Positions 56,801-62,572 of a DNA stretch of 64,000 nt are shown piece by piece. The stretch comes from Marinoscillum sp040218045. Its GTDB lineage: Bacteria; Bacteroidota; Bacteroidia; Cytophagales; Cyclobacteriaceae. The stretch spans positions 124,001 through 188,000 of the forward strand of contig JAVJQA010000033.1 in the NCBI GenBank assembly GCA_040218045.1, given 5' to 3'. The notes below the pieces were generated by a model. The model made no database searches and was not told where the DNA came from. It saw only the letters and a program-made list of their open reading frames with translations. A program made the position numbers and the translations under genes. Within the stretch, counting starts at the first letter, position 1; every line of letters starts with the position of its first letter.

Positions 56801-58360
56801 TTGTTCAATGGGTCTTACGAGGCAAATGTAAACTTCATCAGCAATGACTACTCTAAACTCGGGTTCAAGTTACCTGTATCTTTAGAAGTTTCTGGCAATA
56901 CACCATCTGTTGGTGCTGTTACAGAGTCCATTAACTATGGTTTAATCACTGTTATGGACACTAGCTATAAATGGATATCAATTGAAAACAATGGGCCAGC
57001 AATTTTGGACATAGTACTGACCAATGATGAAGCTGGGTTCTATTGTGATTACCATGTGGGGGATACCGTGAGTATCGATGTGTTTGGTAGTATTAATTTC
57101 CCTGTATGGTTCATTCCCAATAGAGAGCGAGTGTTCGAGTATAACATGACCTGGGTCACTAACGATCCTGAAACAAATCGAGTATCGATTAACCTTACCG
57201 GTGGCGGAGAAAGGGCACCACAACAGTTAGATTTAGGTTCTGAAGATTTGGAGGTGACGCTGCTCAGAAACAAGCAATCAAACCTGGATCTTGAACTGAG
57301 CAGTGCAGGTGAAGATTCATTAATGCTGAATATTGTTCTTGAAGGCACCCAATCATGGGTTGATTCTGATTCCATGTACTACGAATTAGCGCCTGACTCT
57401 ACGGTGACTTATCCGGTAATGATTAACTCCAATAACCTTGAGCTGGGACAATATTCCACTTATCTTTCACTTTCATCAAACGACCCACTTTATTCTAAAA
57501 AATCAATCCCTGTAACTCTAACTGTGGTAAATGGAGGTATTGAGTCTATTCAACCACTCGTCGATGGACTGGTTGCAATTGATGAAGACGAAACCAACTT
57601 AATTATACCATTGGGTAATTACTTTTCGGATATTGATTCTGATTCGCTCACATACACTATTGATGTAAATGGATTAGTCGAAACATCTTTAGAAAAGGAC
57701 ACTCTTTTCATTTCTGGTAATTCATTTGGGCAGGATACTATTAGGGTTCAAGCCATTGATGCTTTTGGTGATACGTTAAAATCTGAATTCAGAGTATTTT
57801 CAAACACAAGGCCAGAGAGCTCAGGTTTTACTGAATTCCAGATAAGAGTCAATGATGGAATTACAGAAATATCTGCTCTTGACGAGCACTTCACAGATTC
57901 AGATGCTCAAAAATTGTATTACTCAATTGATACTTTGGCCAATGATATAGCGACCATTTCCATTGATGCTGACAATATGATGATCTTAAAACCAAAAGGA
58001 ATCGGGGTTAGAAATGTAAAGATTAGTGCATTTGATGGATACCATACCAGAATTGACTCTTTCCAACTGGTAATTGACGAACCTTTGTCAATCGGTGATG
58101 AATTGAAAAACACCCTTCAACTTTATCCGAACCCAGTAAAAGACGAAGTGTTGATTAGTTATTCCTTGTCAAAACCAAGCAATATGGAGATACAAGTCAT
58201 TGATCTGACCGGGAAAGTAATAATGGATATAAGTACTGTAGCGGCGACCAATAAATACGAGCGGGCCTTAGACCTCTCCTCTTTAAAATCAGGTGTTTAT
58301 GCTGTTCAGTTTCTTGTAGATCATGAAATCACATATAGTCTCAAAATAATCAAGCAATAA
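47816..58360 (+). CDS. giant T9SS-secreted subtilisin-like protease
   Basis: A 3,514-residue exported protein. Order: signal peptide (about 1-19), a propeptide-like region (about 25-125), and an S8 protease domain (about 145-485) with D187 (VHDSGLD), H247 (GGHGTHTSGT) and S421 (GTSMACPHVSG), plus the oxyanion Asn in FAAGNSS. About 2,900 residues of repeated ASH/choice-of-anchor-D-type beta domains follow, with long propeller-like stretches. A GATase-like segment is inserted at about 1704-1920 (NILLLASEYYHTN, FDAVMVWGNYSF) and a nidogen-like segment at about 2183-2360 (AYISSNGFVGFGD). The T9SS sorting domain is at about 3430-3514 (LYPNPVKDEVLISYSL). The catalytic triad is intact. It probably acts at the cell surface. 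It is followed by a strong terminator. Confidence 0.9.
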   Translation: MRQTFSILLLVISLLTNAQNPSNQFIENTVRVKFKPGLNLKLHQNEKIADVGSHLKIGKADFDNLSERFQATNLKRVFPVAGKFESRHIEYGLHLWYDIKVASNTSVNELIQQFGSLDIISAAEPVSIYSTESGPAIAAASNDPRLYDQWHYNNLGQTGGTVGADISLFEAWEVESGSPNVIVSVHDSGLDIYHPDIQNRLWKNTGEIPNDGIDNDNNGFIDDYYGYNFAAAVVGGNPSDVFDFGGHGTHTSGTIAAQNNNNIGVAGIAGGSTTSDGVRIMTLRLGDDSGSPYIYNPAPSFVYAADMGSVISSNSWGGGGYDQSIVDAINYYTNVANSSALNGGLVIFAAGNSSSSSQDYKADLPNVMMVAATNHNDQKSWYSNYGTWVDISAPGGETSVSYQGVLSTLPYENYGYYQGTSMACPHVSGVAALLASKAYGTGLTNTQLFDALISTTDPIDNINPSYSGQMGSGRLNAEAALEAVGFGGGEDSGELIIDPLSISTEIQDGKTEVYNIRLANTTSYEITTEIEKVNNADWVTVDAANLTIPANSVAKFNITLSTSDVGVLLQESINFTYPSFDSKLTRSLPISMYTLGDPIIASVDTLSFPDTYKGYSSSRPIYVYNQGTDYLEITEATTHTDVFSIEFEPVTLAPGYTHVYNLTFSPVEDSTALDSIAFMTNSPGQEEYMVLLEGYGKKTDPPLISVDPVEISIIEDYPDYNTTTFTVTNTGGDPLEYYIQANPSEYLPLSSKIEQDKAEKTEKAPKQDADGAILSIGDVKKYMTSPVQQESGIAWDGNYLWIRDASSPYILHFDPETETILDSIVSIADQGVRLDFYNGYLYEHDYQNRIIKYNTNGEVIAEISLNSNEGYTYGFSVGKDGIWLANYNNYFINLDSETGQETSRYYSSYANYSSALETFGNSMLILRSNSRLYSTSKGNSGYQNSGYIGGYSYTGIGDLSFDGNYAWAILNDYDVLVKVDVFSDFTYLYDNYGYLEAGQSETHTIEYNLYSFSPGHTYYDELVITSNSTEKNTLTIPVSAKINGTPVLEVSEDRLSFDAYIGYEAKDTLILTNPGSEELIISSITTSGTYFQFNNEGISLAPYERYKLPISINLTETDTIYDTLRIVSNYAALPVTKVSLSAIGYLSPSVSIDVESFDITLYESQIDSLPVVVTNSGMGDLTYYFENNPTNPATTSAVLSQSHPKSVGPPLKSKDETPKNEQASYIEQSSKFVTDNAPIINTTPIEKIRESLIDNFTSVNSLIPSRYDFYDGEYGHYINDGGGDMYDGGNYLSTENGGYVDYTNGALVEDYYLFGGGSYFTAKFPGLFVLSADLQSNEYFEISGSLGADGSGSVDAAVLSLNLSGVEYLGFVKRVYNAGDPSVNHLIIVPNNGEVTSAYDTYSNNDYHSLSGLNGIPRLHYLLFAGQSGAYIDNGTMLEIMEAYLDATGESTRVQSIEPNSSITEYVQFNSSQLDTGDYQYDVVLYTNDPENNKINIPTSLTVSSAPVLSTEAVLDFGEIYVGERWYLPSIIYNQGSKPLVITDYDSSGYSLFNIEYVPDTIPVDSYDYLHVSFLPDAVSSYSGTITLNTNDPLREVFQIDLLGSGRASSIMELSEFYSIDSMAINSQQEVNIEVKSTGTDSLNFRMIIEEYPSFFEMKDNIEQIRVKSGVYNGSLVAESAESISGETLPERIITNTDEVAGIVQSTGATNILLLASEYYHTNILDVIEKLDSTGAFSTIHYINLRNYYNLELSDLYPFDAVMVWGNYSFQNNVELGNILADYVDAGGGVVTAAFQHDNKISGRWMEEYEKYTLFNDWRLSNSYDYTNLYLDSIPVPSHPLLYNVDTLNSGYYGIFSDVTIAQISDNAELVATWNHNIPLIVASTDEAVKRVDLGFHPVSSDVDYGYWPSNTDGAQILVNAINYVSGGIARSNVDWVTADTYTVDGLKPGTSQTISFTVNTEGFEEGWNGARALFYSNDSRGYTNAHILNVFSRGTPELIIPDSIDFENVSFGFSASKKLTVHNQGNGGSQIRLELDSLSPFKSPWANDTLTVAAYSGIQYLFNFTPTTTGLIEDEAILHDLTSGTSKTIRLQALVQAPGDIRIEPSLINIAVDYQGSTASGFYIHNDGEGDLNFALQAFRLPGQLSQLALNNTSPIEFAEVNKGETDNRSGHPVTLGMGEDVYGYTFIDSKETDGPQFTWNDISQDGVALDLGDDESTAIDLNFEFPLYGLRHTKAYISSNGFVGFGDTGNNNPINRQIPSGSAPNGVIAPFWKDLAPQNGGLIHYLSEKDKLIVQFTNVHDYENSGSFTFQMVLHISGDIQFFYNDMNGKTTDATVGIEHPLGNQGLQIAFNTEYISNQLAIQISSPTEQISPEVTKGSVTPGDSLLIPFAYNSLNDLGGHYERFISILSNDTVNNLSSVDINVEVLGVASISAYSDTLRFDSTFISQQTEQLMWFRNDSVGVLRIENVSSENKDFSVLFPNYSVNLNSGVIRYNLTYSVSSDYVNGWIEGITNEVISIKLYSEIDNEKRLFSNLNWTILNDSTIAVSGRGYADRQLMQKEEVLIEVFTSAQPGGIGAQPFSSIIEEILPNQYSRQFFALYYPTSAESDTTVFTVESNAINTDFKVHGFGTGLKSNASFELNVSELTEVLNVNDSSEQVFVVANTGVDSLWVNMSITDRAYDSEFSPIEFEAMSESTVSEIKNNVGSRISDLKYSPTEHTPNIEAIDSEIEVAEVIDTEFFGLFYPSYSSSGIYSGQTTNPEVLMRLQSAGVFAMAAEFVYQSQSQIISVDEYNIVSIHDLSTGSTMSIGNVFGDDFWTGMTTNLLNGQMYLCTSSSLYKFEIDNMSVEYIGSFSHDKMIGIAMNRNGDLYGYTRDDEFVEINTLTGSTSFIGSIGFNAEFGQDLAYDIVSDDIYMAAFNATTYSSELRIVNIETGYADFIGYLGENNGIDSQMPFLAFPNYVNTGSMYLSLSDTVLAPGQSVDVTVGFNSTDLFNGSYEANVNFISNDYSKLGFKLPVSLEVSGNTPSVGAVTESINYGLITVMDTSYKWISIENNGPAILDIVLTNDEAGFYCDYHVGDTVSIDVFGSINFPVWFIPNRERVFEYNMTWVTNDPETNRVSINLTGGGERAPQQLDLGSEDLEVTLLRNKQSNLDLELSSAGEDSLMLNIVLEGTQSWVDSDSMYYELAPDSTVTYPVMINSNNLELGQYSTYLSLSSNDPLYSKKSIPVTLTVVNGGIESIQPLVDGLVAIDEDETNLIIPLGNYFSDIDSDSLTYTIDVNGLVETSLEKDTLFISGNSFGQDTIRVQAIDAFGDTLKSEFRVFSNTRPESSGFTEFQIRVNDGITEISALDEHFTDSDAQKLYYSIDTLANDIATISIDADNMMILKPKGIGVRNVKISAFDGYHTRIDSFQLVIDEPLSIGDELKNTLQLYPNPVKDEVLISYSLSKPSNMEIQVIDLTGKVIMDISTVAATNKYERALDLSSLKSGVYAVQFLVDHEITYSLKIIKQ

Positions 58361-58383
58361 TTATTTTTTAATAGCTCATGTGA

Positions 58384-58420
58384 ACCCCGAAAGTGCTGCT
58401 TTCGGGGTTTTTGTTTTTTA
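58384..58420 (+). terminator. strong intrinsic terminator after the giant protease
   Basis: A perfect stem ACCCCGAAAG / CTTTCGGGGT closes a 5-base loop and is followed by TTTTGTTTTTT, 24 bp after the protease stop. Confidence 0.92.
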
Positions 58421-58427
58421 TCTCCCC

Positions 58428-58435
58428 TACTTTTG
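58428..58435 (+). promoter_or_regulatory. candidate -7 promoter box
   Basis: TACTTTTG matches TAnnTTTG, 7 nt before the start of the next gene. The poly-T tail of the preceding terminator supplies a TTTTTG about 14 bp upstream, so terminator and promoter overlap. The very short leader is unusual. Confidence 0.45.
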
Positions 58436-58441
58436 TAACAC

Positions 58442-58837
58442 ATGAAAAAGAAAAATAACCGCCCGATTGAAATTGAACTACTCAATTACGGGTTGTACAG
58501 TGAATGGGATCGGGATAACAACAACTTGCCAAAGTTCATTGAGCTAACGGATTACATAAAAGCAGAAATTGGCGTTGAGTTTGGGATGATTGTAGAGATC
58601 AGAAAAGCACGTGGTAGGTATCTGGATTTTGAAATTGATCATCCACCTTTAACAGATCAGGATGGAAATATTGAACTACCATTTACCGGTACTTTCCGTG
58701 TCAAGCATAACCCATTTAGATTTTTCCTTGGGGATACCATTTGGGCACCAGTGGAAGACAAGGCTGGTCCCTGGAAATTATCGATACTACTCGACGATCA
58801 GGTCCTTATTTCAAAAACAATAAATCTTTATGATTGA
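58442..58837 (+). CDS. DUF3859-like hypothetical protein
   Basis: A 131-residue soluble, beta-rich protein without a signal peptide. Features such as IEIELLNYGLYSEW, YIKAEIGVEFGMIVEIRK, FRVKHNPFRFFLGDTIW and PWKLSILLDDQVLISKTINLYD resemble the DUF3859 family; this is moderate confidence. It overlaps the next gene by one base (TGATG), so expression is coupled. Function unknown. Confidence 0.7.
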   Translation: MKKKNNRPIEIELLNYGLYSEWDRDNNNLPKFIELTDYIKAEIGVEFGMIVEIRKARGRYLDFEIDHPPLTDQDGNIELPFTGTFRVKHNPFRFFLGDTIWAPVEDKAGPWKLSILLDDQVLISKTINLYD

Positions 58838-59217
58838 TGAATTTAGAACTAAATAAACAAAATGCCCGGGAGTTTTATGAGTTGATGTTTAACCTGGGTG
58901 AACCCAGAAAAGCCGTTGAAAAGTATGTTGGTGTCCAATATATTCAGCATAACCCCCACGTTAATGATGGGAAAGAAGGTTTCATTGAATATTTTGAGCG
59001 GATGAAAATAGAATACCCTGGGAAAAAAGTCGAATTCCGAAAATCTATTGCGGAAGGAAACCTGGTGGTACTGCACTGCTTTCAGCACTGGCCGGGAGAT
59101 GAAGATTATGCTGGTATCGATATTTTCAGATTTGATACAAACGGTAAAATCATAGAACACTGGGATGTGTTACAAACAATACCCAAAGAGTCAGCAAATG
59201 GTAACGGTATGTTCTAA
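58837..59217 (+). CDS. SnoaL/NTF2-like family protein
   Basis: A 126-residue protein with the NTF2-like cone fold seen in SnoaL-type polyketide cyclases and related predicted esterases. Typical motifs are NAREFYELMFNLGEPRKAVEKYVGVQYIQHNPHV, VVLHCFQHW and GIDIFRFDTNGKIIEHWDVLQTIP. A His/Asp-rich cavity is present. The substrate is unknown. I chose the ATG at 58837, which overlaps the previous stop codon, over a TTG one codon earlier. Confidence 0.82.
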   Translation: MNLELNKQNAREFYELMFNLGEPRKAVEKYVGVQYIQHNPHVNDGKEGFIEYFERMKIEYPGKKVEFRKSIAEGNLVVLHCFQHWPGDEDYAGIDIFRFDTNGKIIEHWDVLQTIPKESANGNGMF

Positions 59218-59252
59218 TCAATACCCCTATCTTAACCACAAAAACCCTTAAA

Positions 59253-59705
59253 ATGAGACAGTTCATACTAATCACTATTTTACTTATCGGAATCAAAGTA
59301 TCAGGTCAGGATTATACTCCACAAGCCAGGATAGATCATTTGGCAGTAGTGGTGACTGACCTTTCAGAGAGCGCAAAGTTCTATTCCGAAATTCTGGGAT
59401 TAAAGGAAATCACCAACCAAACTAAAAAGTCCAACATCAGATGGTTTCAGTTTGCTGACAACATAGAGCTCCATCTTATACAAACAAGCAAAGAAGGCAT
59501 TCAAACCAAGAAAGATCTTCACTTTGCTATTGCCATCAATAGTTTACCTGATTTCATGAAAATGCTTGAGTCCAGGGGAGTTCCGTTTGAAAGCTGGCAG
59601 GGAGAGTCCAATCAATCCAACTCAAGGCCAGATGGCATCAAACAAGTATATATTCAGGACCCTGACGGGTATTGGATTGAAGTGAATGATGCCAACAGGT
59701 TTTAA
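59253..59705 (+). CDS. secreted VOC (glyoxalase/bleomycin-resistance) family protein
   Basis: A 150-residue protein with a signal peptide (about 1-18, ending VSGQ) and one VOC domain with two beta-alpha-beta-beta-beta modules. The modules are ARIDHLAVVVTDLSESAKFYSEILGLKEI and then FAIAINSLPDFMKMLESRGVPFE and VYIQDPDGYWIEVND. Candidate metal ligands are the His of IDHLAVVV, a Glu in NIELHLIQ and a Glu in YWIEVND. The export signal is unusual for glyoxalase-like enzymes and places it in the periplasm. It lies 35 bp after the SnoaL-like gene, probably in the same transcript. Confidence 0.85.
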   Translation: MRQFILITILLIGIKVSGQDYTPQARIDHLAVVVTDLSESAKFYSEILGLKEITNQTKKSNIRWFQFADNIELHLIQTSKEGIQTKKDLHFAIAINSLPDFMKMLESRGVPFESWQGESNQSNSRPDGIKQVYIQDPDGYWIEVNDANRF

Positions 59706-59891
59706 CAACCTCTTTTTAGAGCTATTCAAACCATTAGCGTAACCAAAATAAGCTATACCATCTGCTTTAACTGGTTTTAATCTGATAGATTGTCAGAGAC
59801 GTTGACATGGAAGATATCAAAGGGCTTTCGGAAAAAAGACTTCAATGAAAATTCTCCTCCTGAACAATGGATTGATATTGAATAAACCAAA

Positions 59892-59928
59892 AAGAGCTGG
59901 TTCTATGATGGAACCAGCTCTTCGTTTT
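59892..59928. terminator. bidirectional terminator between convergent transcripts
   Basis: A perfect 12-bp stem AAGAGCTGGTTC (59892-59903) with GAACCAGCTCTT (59911-59922), a 7-base loop and CGTTTTTA downstream on the plus strand. An upstream A run (AACCAAA) gives a weak T tract for the opposing symporter transcript. Confidence 0.9.
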
Positions 59929-59947
59929 TATACATATTAAATACGCC

Positions 59948-61831
59948 CTATTGCCAGAATACCGCGTACAGTGCTACGATTATTACAACGATACCCATTG
60001 CTCCTATAAAGAAGGTCTTGTCTGTTTTGAATAGCTCAGGATCAAAAGAGTAAGCCTTGTCATCTTGTTTTGTAGAAGTTGCATTGGTATACATGATAAT
60101 CCCCACAAACGCTAGAAGGAACGTAAGCATAAAGATAGAATGGAAACCTAAATCTCTCATACTCATTCCGAACCACTCTGTTCCAAAGATCAGCCCCAAC
60201 ACTAGTGTCACAACAGACAGGAACCCGAAAATCTTAGCTGCTCCCATAAGCGTCTTGTGATTCTCTGTTGTCACCTCTGGTGCCGGTACTTTATGCTTGT
60301 CTGTGAATACCAGGATCAGTGCGAGAGAAATCAAGATCATACACACATAGCCCATTCGGATGATAAACGGCAAATCCGGAAGTAAAATCTTCATGGCAAT
60401 ACCTACAGGCAGCGTTGCAATGGTTGTCCAAAGTGCCGATCTGTTCGTTGCTCGCTTCCAAAGTATTCCCATACCAAAGACCACCACAACACCCGGGTAA
60501 ATGAAACCTGTATATTCCTGAATGTACTGGAACGCCTGATCAAGACCACCCAATAATGGCTTGGCCGCAAACATTGCGATGACAAGTGCCACGAAAGCAG
60601 TAATTCTTCCAATACGCACCAATTGTTTCTGGCTCGCATTTGGATTGATCATTTCTTTGTAAATGTCCAATGTGAAAATAGTGGACGTGGAATTTAGCAT
60701 AGATGCAAGAGATGAAACCACCGCTGCAATCAATGCTGCGAAAGCCAACCCACGAATTCCAGTTGGTGCGAAGTTTCTCAACAACCATGGATATGCCTGA
60801 TCTGCTTTATCGATCGAACCGGAAAGCCCTTCAATGGAATGACTAAGGTCCGGATGGTTGAACATTACATAAGCTGTGATACCCGGAACAATTACGATGA
60901 TAGGAATCAATATCTTCAGGAAGCCAGCGAAGATCAATCCACGCTTCGCTTCTTTCAAACTCTTAGCTGCAAGTCCCTTTTGGATAATGTACTGGTTAAA
61001 TCCCCAATACCCAATGTTAATTAACCACATGGCTCCAAAAATTACCGCCAGACCAGGAAGGTCAACATATGGATCTTTTACTCCACCGCTACCATCAGGA
61101 ATGGTTGACACTCCTTTTTCTAAAATCATACTAAAGTGAAGATCAGTTGGCATTTCCCTCACTTTATTCAATACAATCATGAATCCTTCTATCGCTCCGC
61201 CATCATCTCCGGCAACAGCAGAGAGGGCAAAAAACGCCGTGATCAAACCACCACCAACGAGGAATACCACTTGAATTACATCAGTCCAGGCTACGGCCTT
61301 CAGTCCACCGTAGATGGAATAGATTCCAGCAAAGATTAATAGTCCCGGCACACAATATGCCATTGGCCAGCCGAGAATACCTTCCATTGCCAATGCGCCT
61401 AACCATGCCACAGAAGTCAGGTTAACAAATACGTAGACCAGTAACCAGAAGAATGAAAAGAAGAAACTTACACCTGAACCATAGCGCTCTTTGGCAAACT
61501 GAGGCATGGTGTAGATTTTCTTATCGATCATTTGAGGCAACAAGAATTTGGCGACCAAAATCAGCGTCACCGCAGCTAACCACTCATAAGCAGCAATTCC
61601 TATTCCTACCGCAAAACCAGATCCTGACATTCCAATGAAATGCTCAGCAGAAATGTTGGCAGCAATTAGTGAGGCTCCAATAGCCCACCACGAAAGTGAA
61701 TTACCGGCAAGGAAATAATCATTGGCCGTCTTTTCATGGCCTTTCTTATCTCTGGACAAGTAGAGACCAATTGACATGATCAAAACACAATAAACCCCAA
61801 AGACGACATAGTCAAGCGTCAAAAATCCCAT
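59948..61831 (-). CDS. sodium/solute symporter (SGLT-like)
   Basis: A 627-residue integral membrane protein of the sodium:solute symporter family with about 14 helices. The family signatures are clear: NDYFLAGNSLSWWAIGASLIAANISAEHFIGMSG (first helices), the IYSIYGGLKAVAWTDVIQVVFL segment, AALIAAVVSSLASMLNSTSTIFTLD (the sodium-site region) and the GIRGLAFAAL loop. It is closest in character to the vSGLT/SglT sugar transporters and imports a hexose with sodium. It is oriented with the transaldolase and transketolase genes, fitting sugar uptake feeding the pentose-phosphate pathway. Confidence 0.93.
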   Translation of the reverse strand: MGFLTLDYVVFGVYCVLIMSIGLYLSRDKKGHEKTANDYFLAGNSLSWWAIGASLIAANISAEHFIGMSGSGFAVGIGIAAYEWLAAVTLILVAKFLLPQMIDKKIYTMPQFAKERYGSGVSFFFSFFWLLVYVFVNLTSVAWLGALAMEGILGWPMAYCVPGLLIFAGIYSIYGGLKAVAWTDVIQVVFLVGGGLITAFFALSAVAGDDGGAIEGFMIVLNKVREMPTDLHFSMILEKGVSTIPDGSGGVKDPYVDLPGLAVIFGAMWLINIGYWGFNQYIIQKGLAAKSLKEAKRGLIFAGFLKILIPIIVIVPGITAYVMFNHPDLSHSIEGLSGSIDKADQAYPWLLRNFAPTGIRGLAFAALIAAVVSSLASMLNSTSTIFTLDIYKEMINPNASQKQLVRIGRITAFVALVIAMFAAKPLLGGLDQAFQYIQEYTGFIYPGVVVVFGMGILWKRATNRSALWTTIATLPVGIAMKILLPDLPFIIRMGYVCMILISLALILVFTDKHKVPAPEVTTENHKTLMGAAKIFGFLSVVTLVLGLIFGTEWFGMSMRDLGFHSIFMLTFLLAFVGIIMYTNATSTKQDDKAYSFDPELFKTDKTFFIGAMGIVVIIVALYAVFWQ

Positions 61832-61849
61832 CGTTTCTAAGTTAAGTTG

Positions 61850-61882
61850 AAAAAAAACCGGATGCCTTAATGGACATCCGGT
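61850..61882 (-). terminator. terminator of the transketolase-transaldolase operon
   Basis: A perfect 8-bp stem ACCGGATG (61857-61864) with CATCCGGT (61875-61882) around a 10-base loop. On the minus strand it is followed by a T run of seven to eight residues. It lies just downstream of the transaldolase gene and upstream of the symporter start, so the symporter has its own promoter or depends on read-through. Confidence 0.85.
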
Positions 61883-61900
61883 ATTAGTTATTTAATAAAC

Positions 61901-62557
61901 TTATGAGTTGCCTTTGGCATAATCAGCCAGGAACTTCTCTAATCCACTATCAGTAAGTGGGTGCTTCAGCAATCCAGTAATTACCGACAATGGGCAGGTA
62001 GCAACATCAGCCCCTACCTCTGCACATTTTAGCAAGTGCATATTATGTCTTACCGAAGCGGCAAGCACTTCGGTTTCAAATCCATAATTATTGAAAATCA
62101 ATACGATCTGCTCGATTAGCTCCATGCCATCAGAACCTATATCATCCAATCTACCGATGAAAGGGGAAATATAACTAGCACCAGCTTTTGCAGCAAGTAA
62201 AGCCTGGCCAGCATTGAAAATCAAGGTGCAGTTAGTTCTTATACCTTCGGATGTGAACTGTTTGATGGCTTTTACGCCATCCTTAATCATTGGTACTTTC
62301 ACCACGATCTTGTCGTCAATGGCAGCAAGTTTTCGTCCTTCCTCAATCATCTCTGCATAGGTAGTAGAAATCACCTCTGCACTCACATTGTCGTCCACGA
62401 TATCACAGATATCTTTGTAGTGTTTAAGAATATTGGCCTCACCTTTAATTCCTTCTTTGGCCATTAGGGACGGATTGGTTGTTACACCATCCAATACGCC
62501 TAGATCGTAGGCTTCTCTAATATCATCGAGATTTGCAGTATCAATAAAAAACTTCAT
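61901..62557 (-). CDS. tal: transaldolase (small TalB/FSA-like type)
   Basis: A 218-residue transaldolase of the short class (about 215 aa), also called type 3B or F6P-aldolase-like. Family motifs are MKFFIDTANLDDI, LDGVTTNPSLMAKEG, the Schiff-base lysine K87 in IVVKVPM, TNCTLIFNAGQALLAAKAGASYISPFIGRLDDIG and ASVRH. It links sedoheptulose-7-phosphate and glyceraldehyde-3-phosphate to erythrose-4-phosphate and fructose-6-phosphate. It is 15 bp downstream of the transketolase gene, its pathway partner. Confidence 0.92.
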   Translation of the reverse strand: MKFFIDTANLDDIREAYDLGVLDGVTTNPSLMAKEGIKGEANILKHYKDICDIVDDNVSAEVISTTYAEMIEEGRKLAAIDDKIVVKVPMIKDGVKAIKQFTSEGIRTNCTLIFNAGQALLAAKAGASYISPFIGRLDDIGSDGMELIEQIVLIFNNYGFETEVLAASVRHNMHLLKCAEVGADVATCPLSVITGLLKHPLTDSGLEKFLADYAKGNS

Positions 62558-62572
62558 TCTTCTTGTCTTATC

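Noticed and set aside
61136..61638. Plus-strand frames inside the symporter region
   Set aside because: They are antisense shadows of the sodium/solute symporter, which has complete family motifs on the minus strand.
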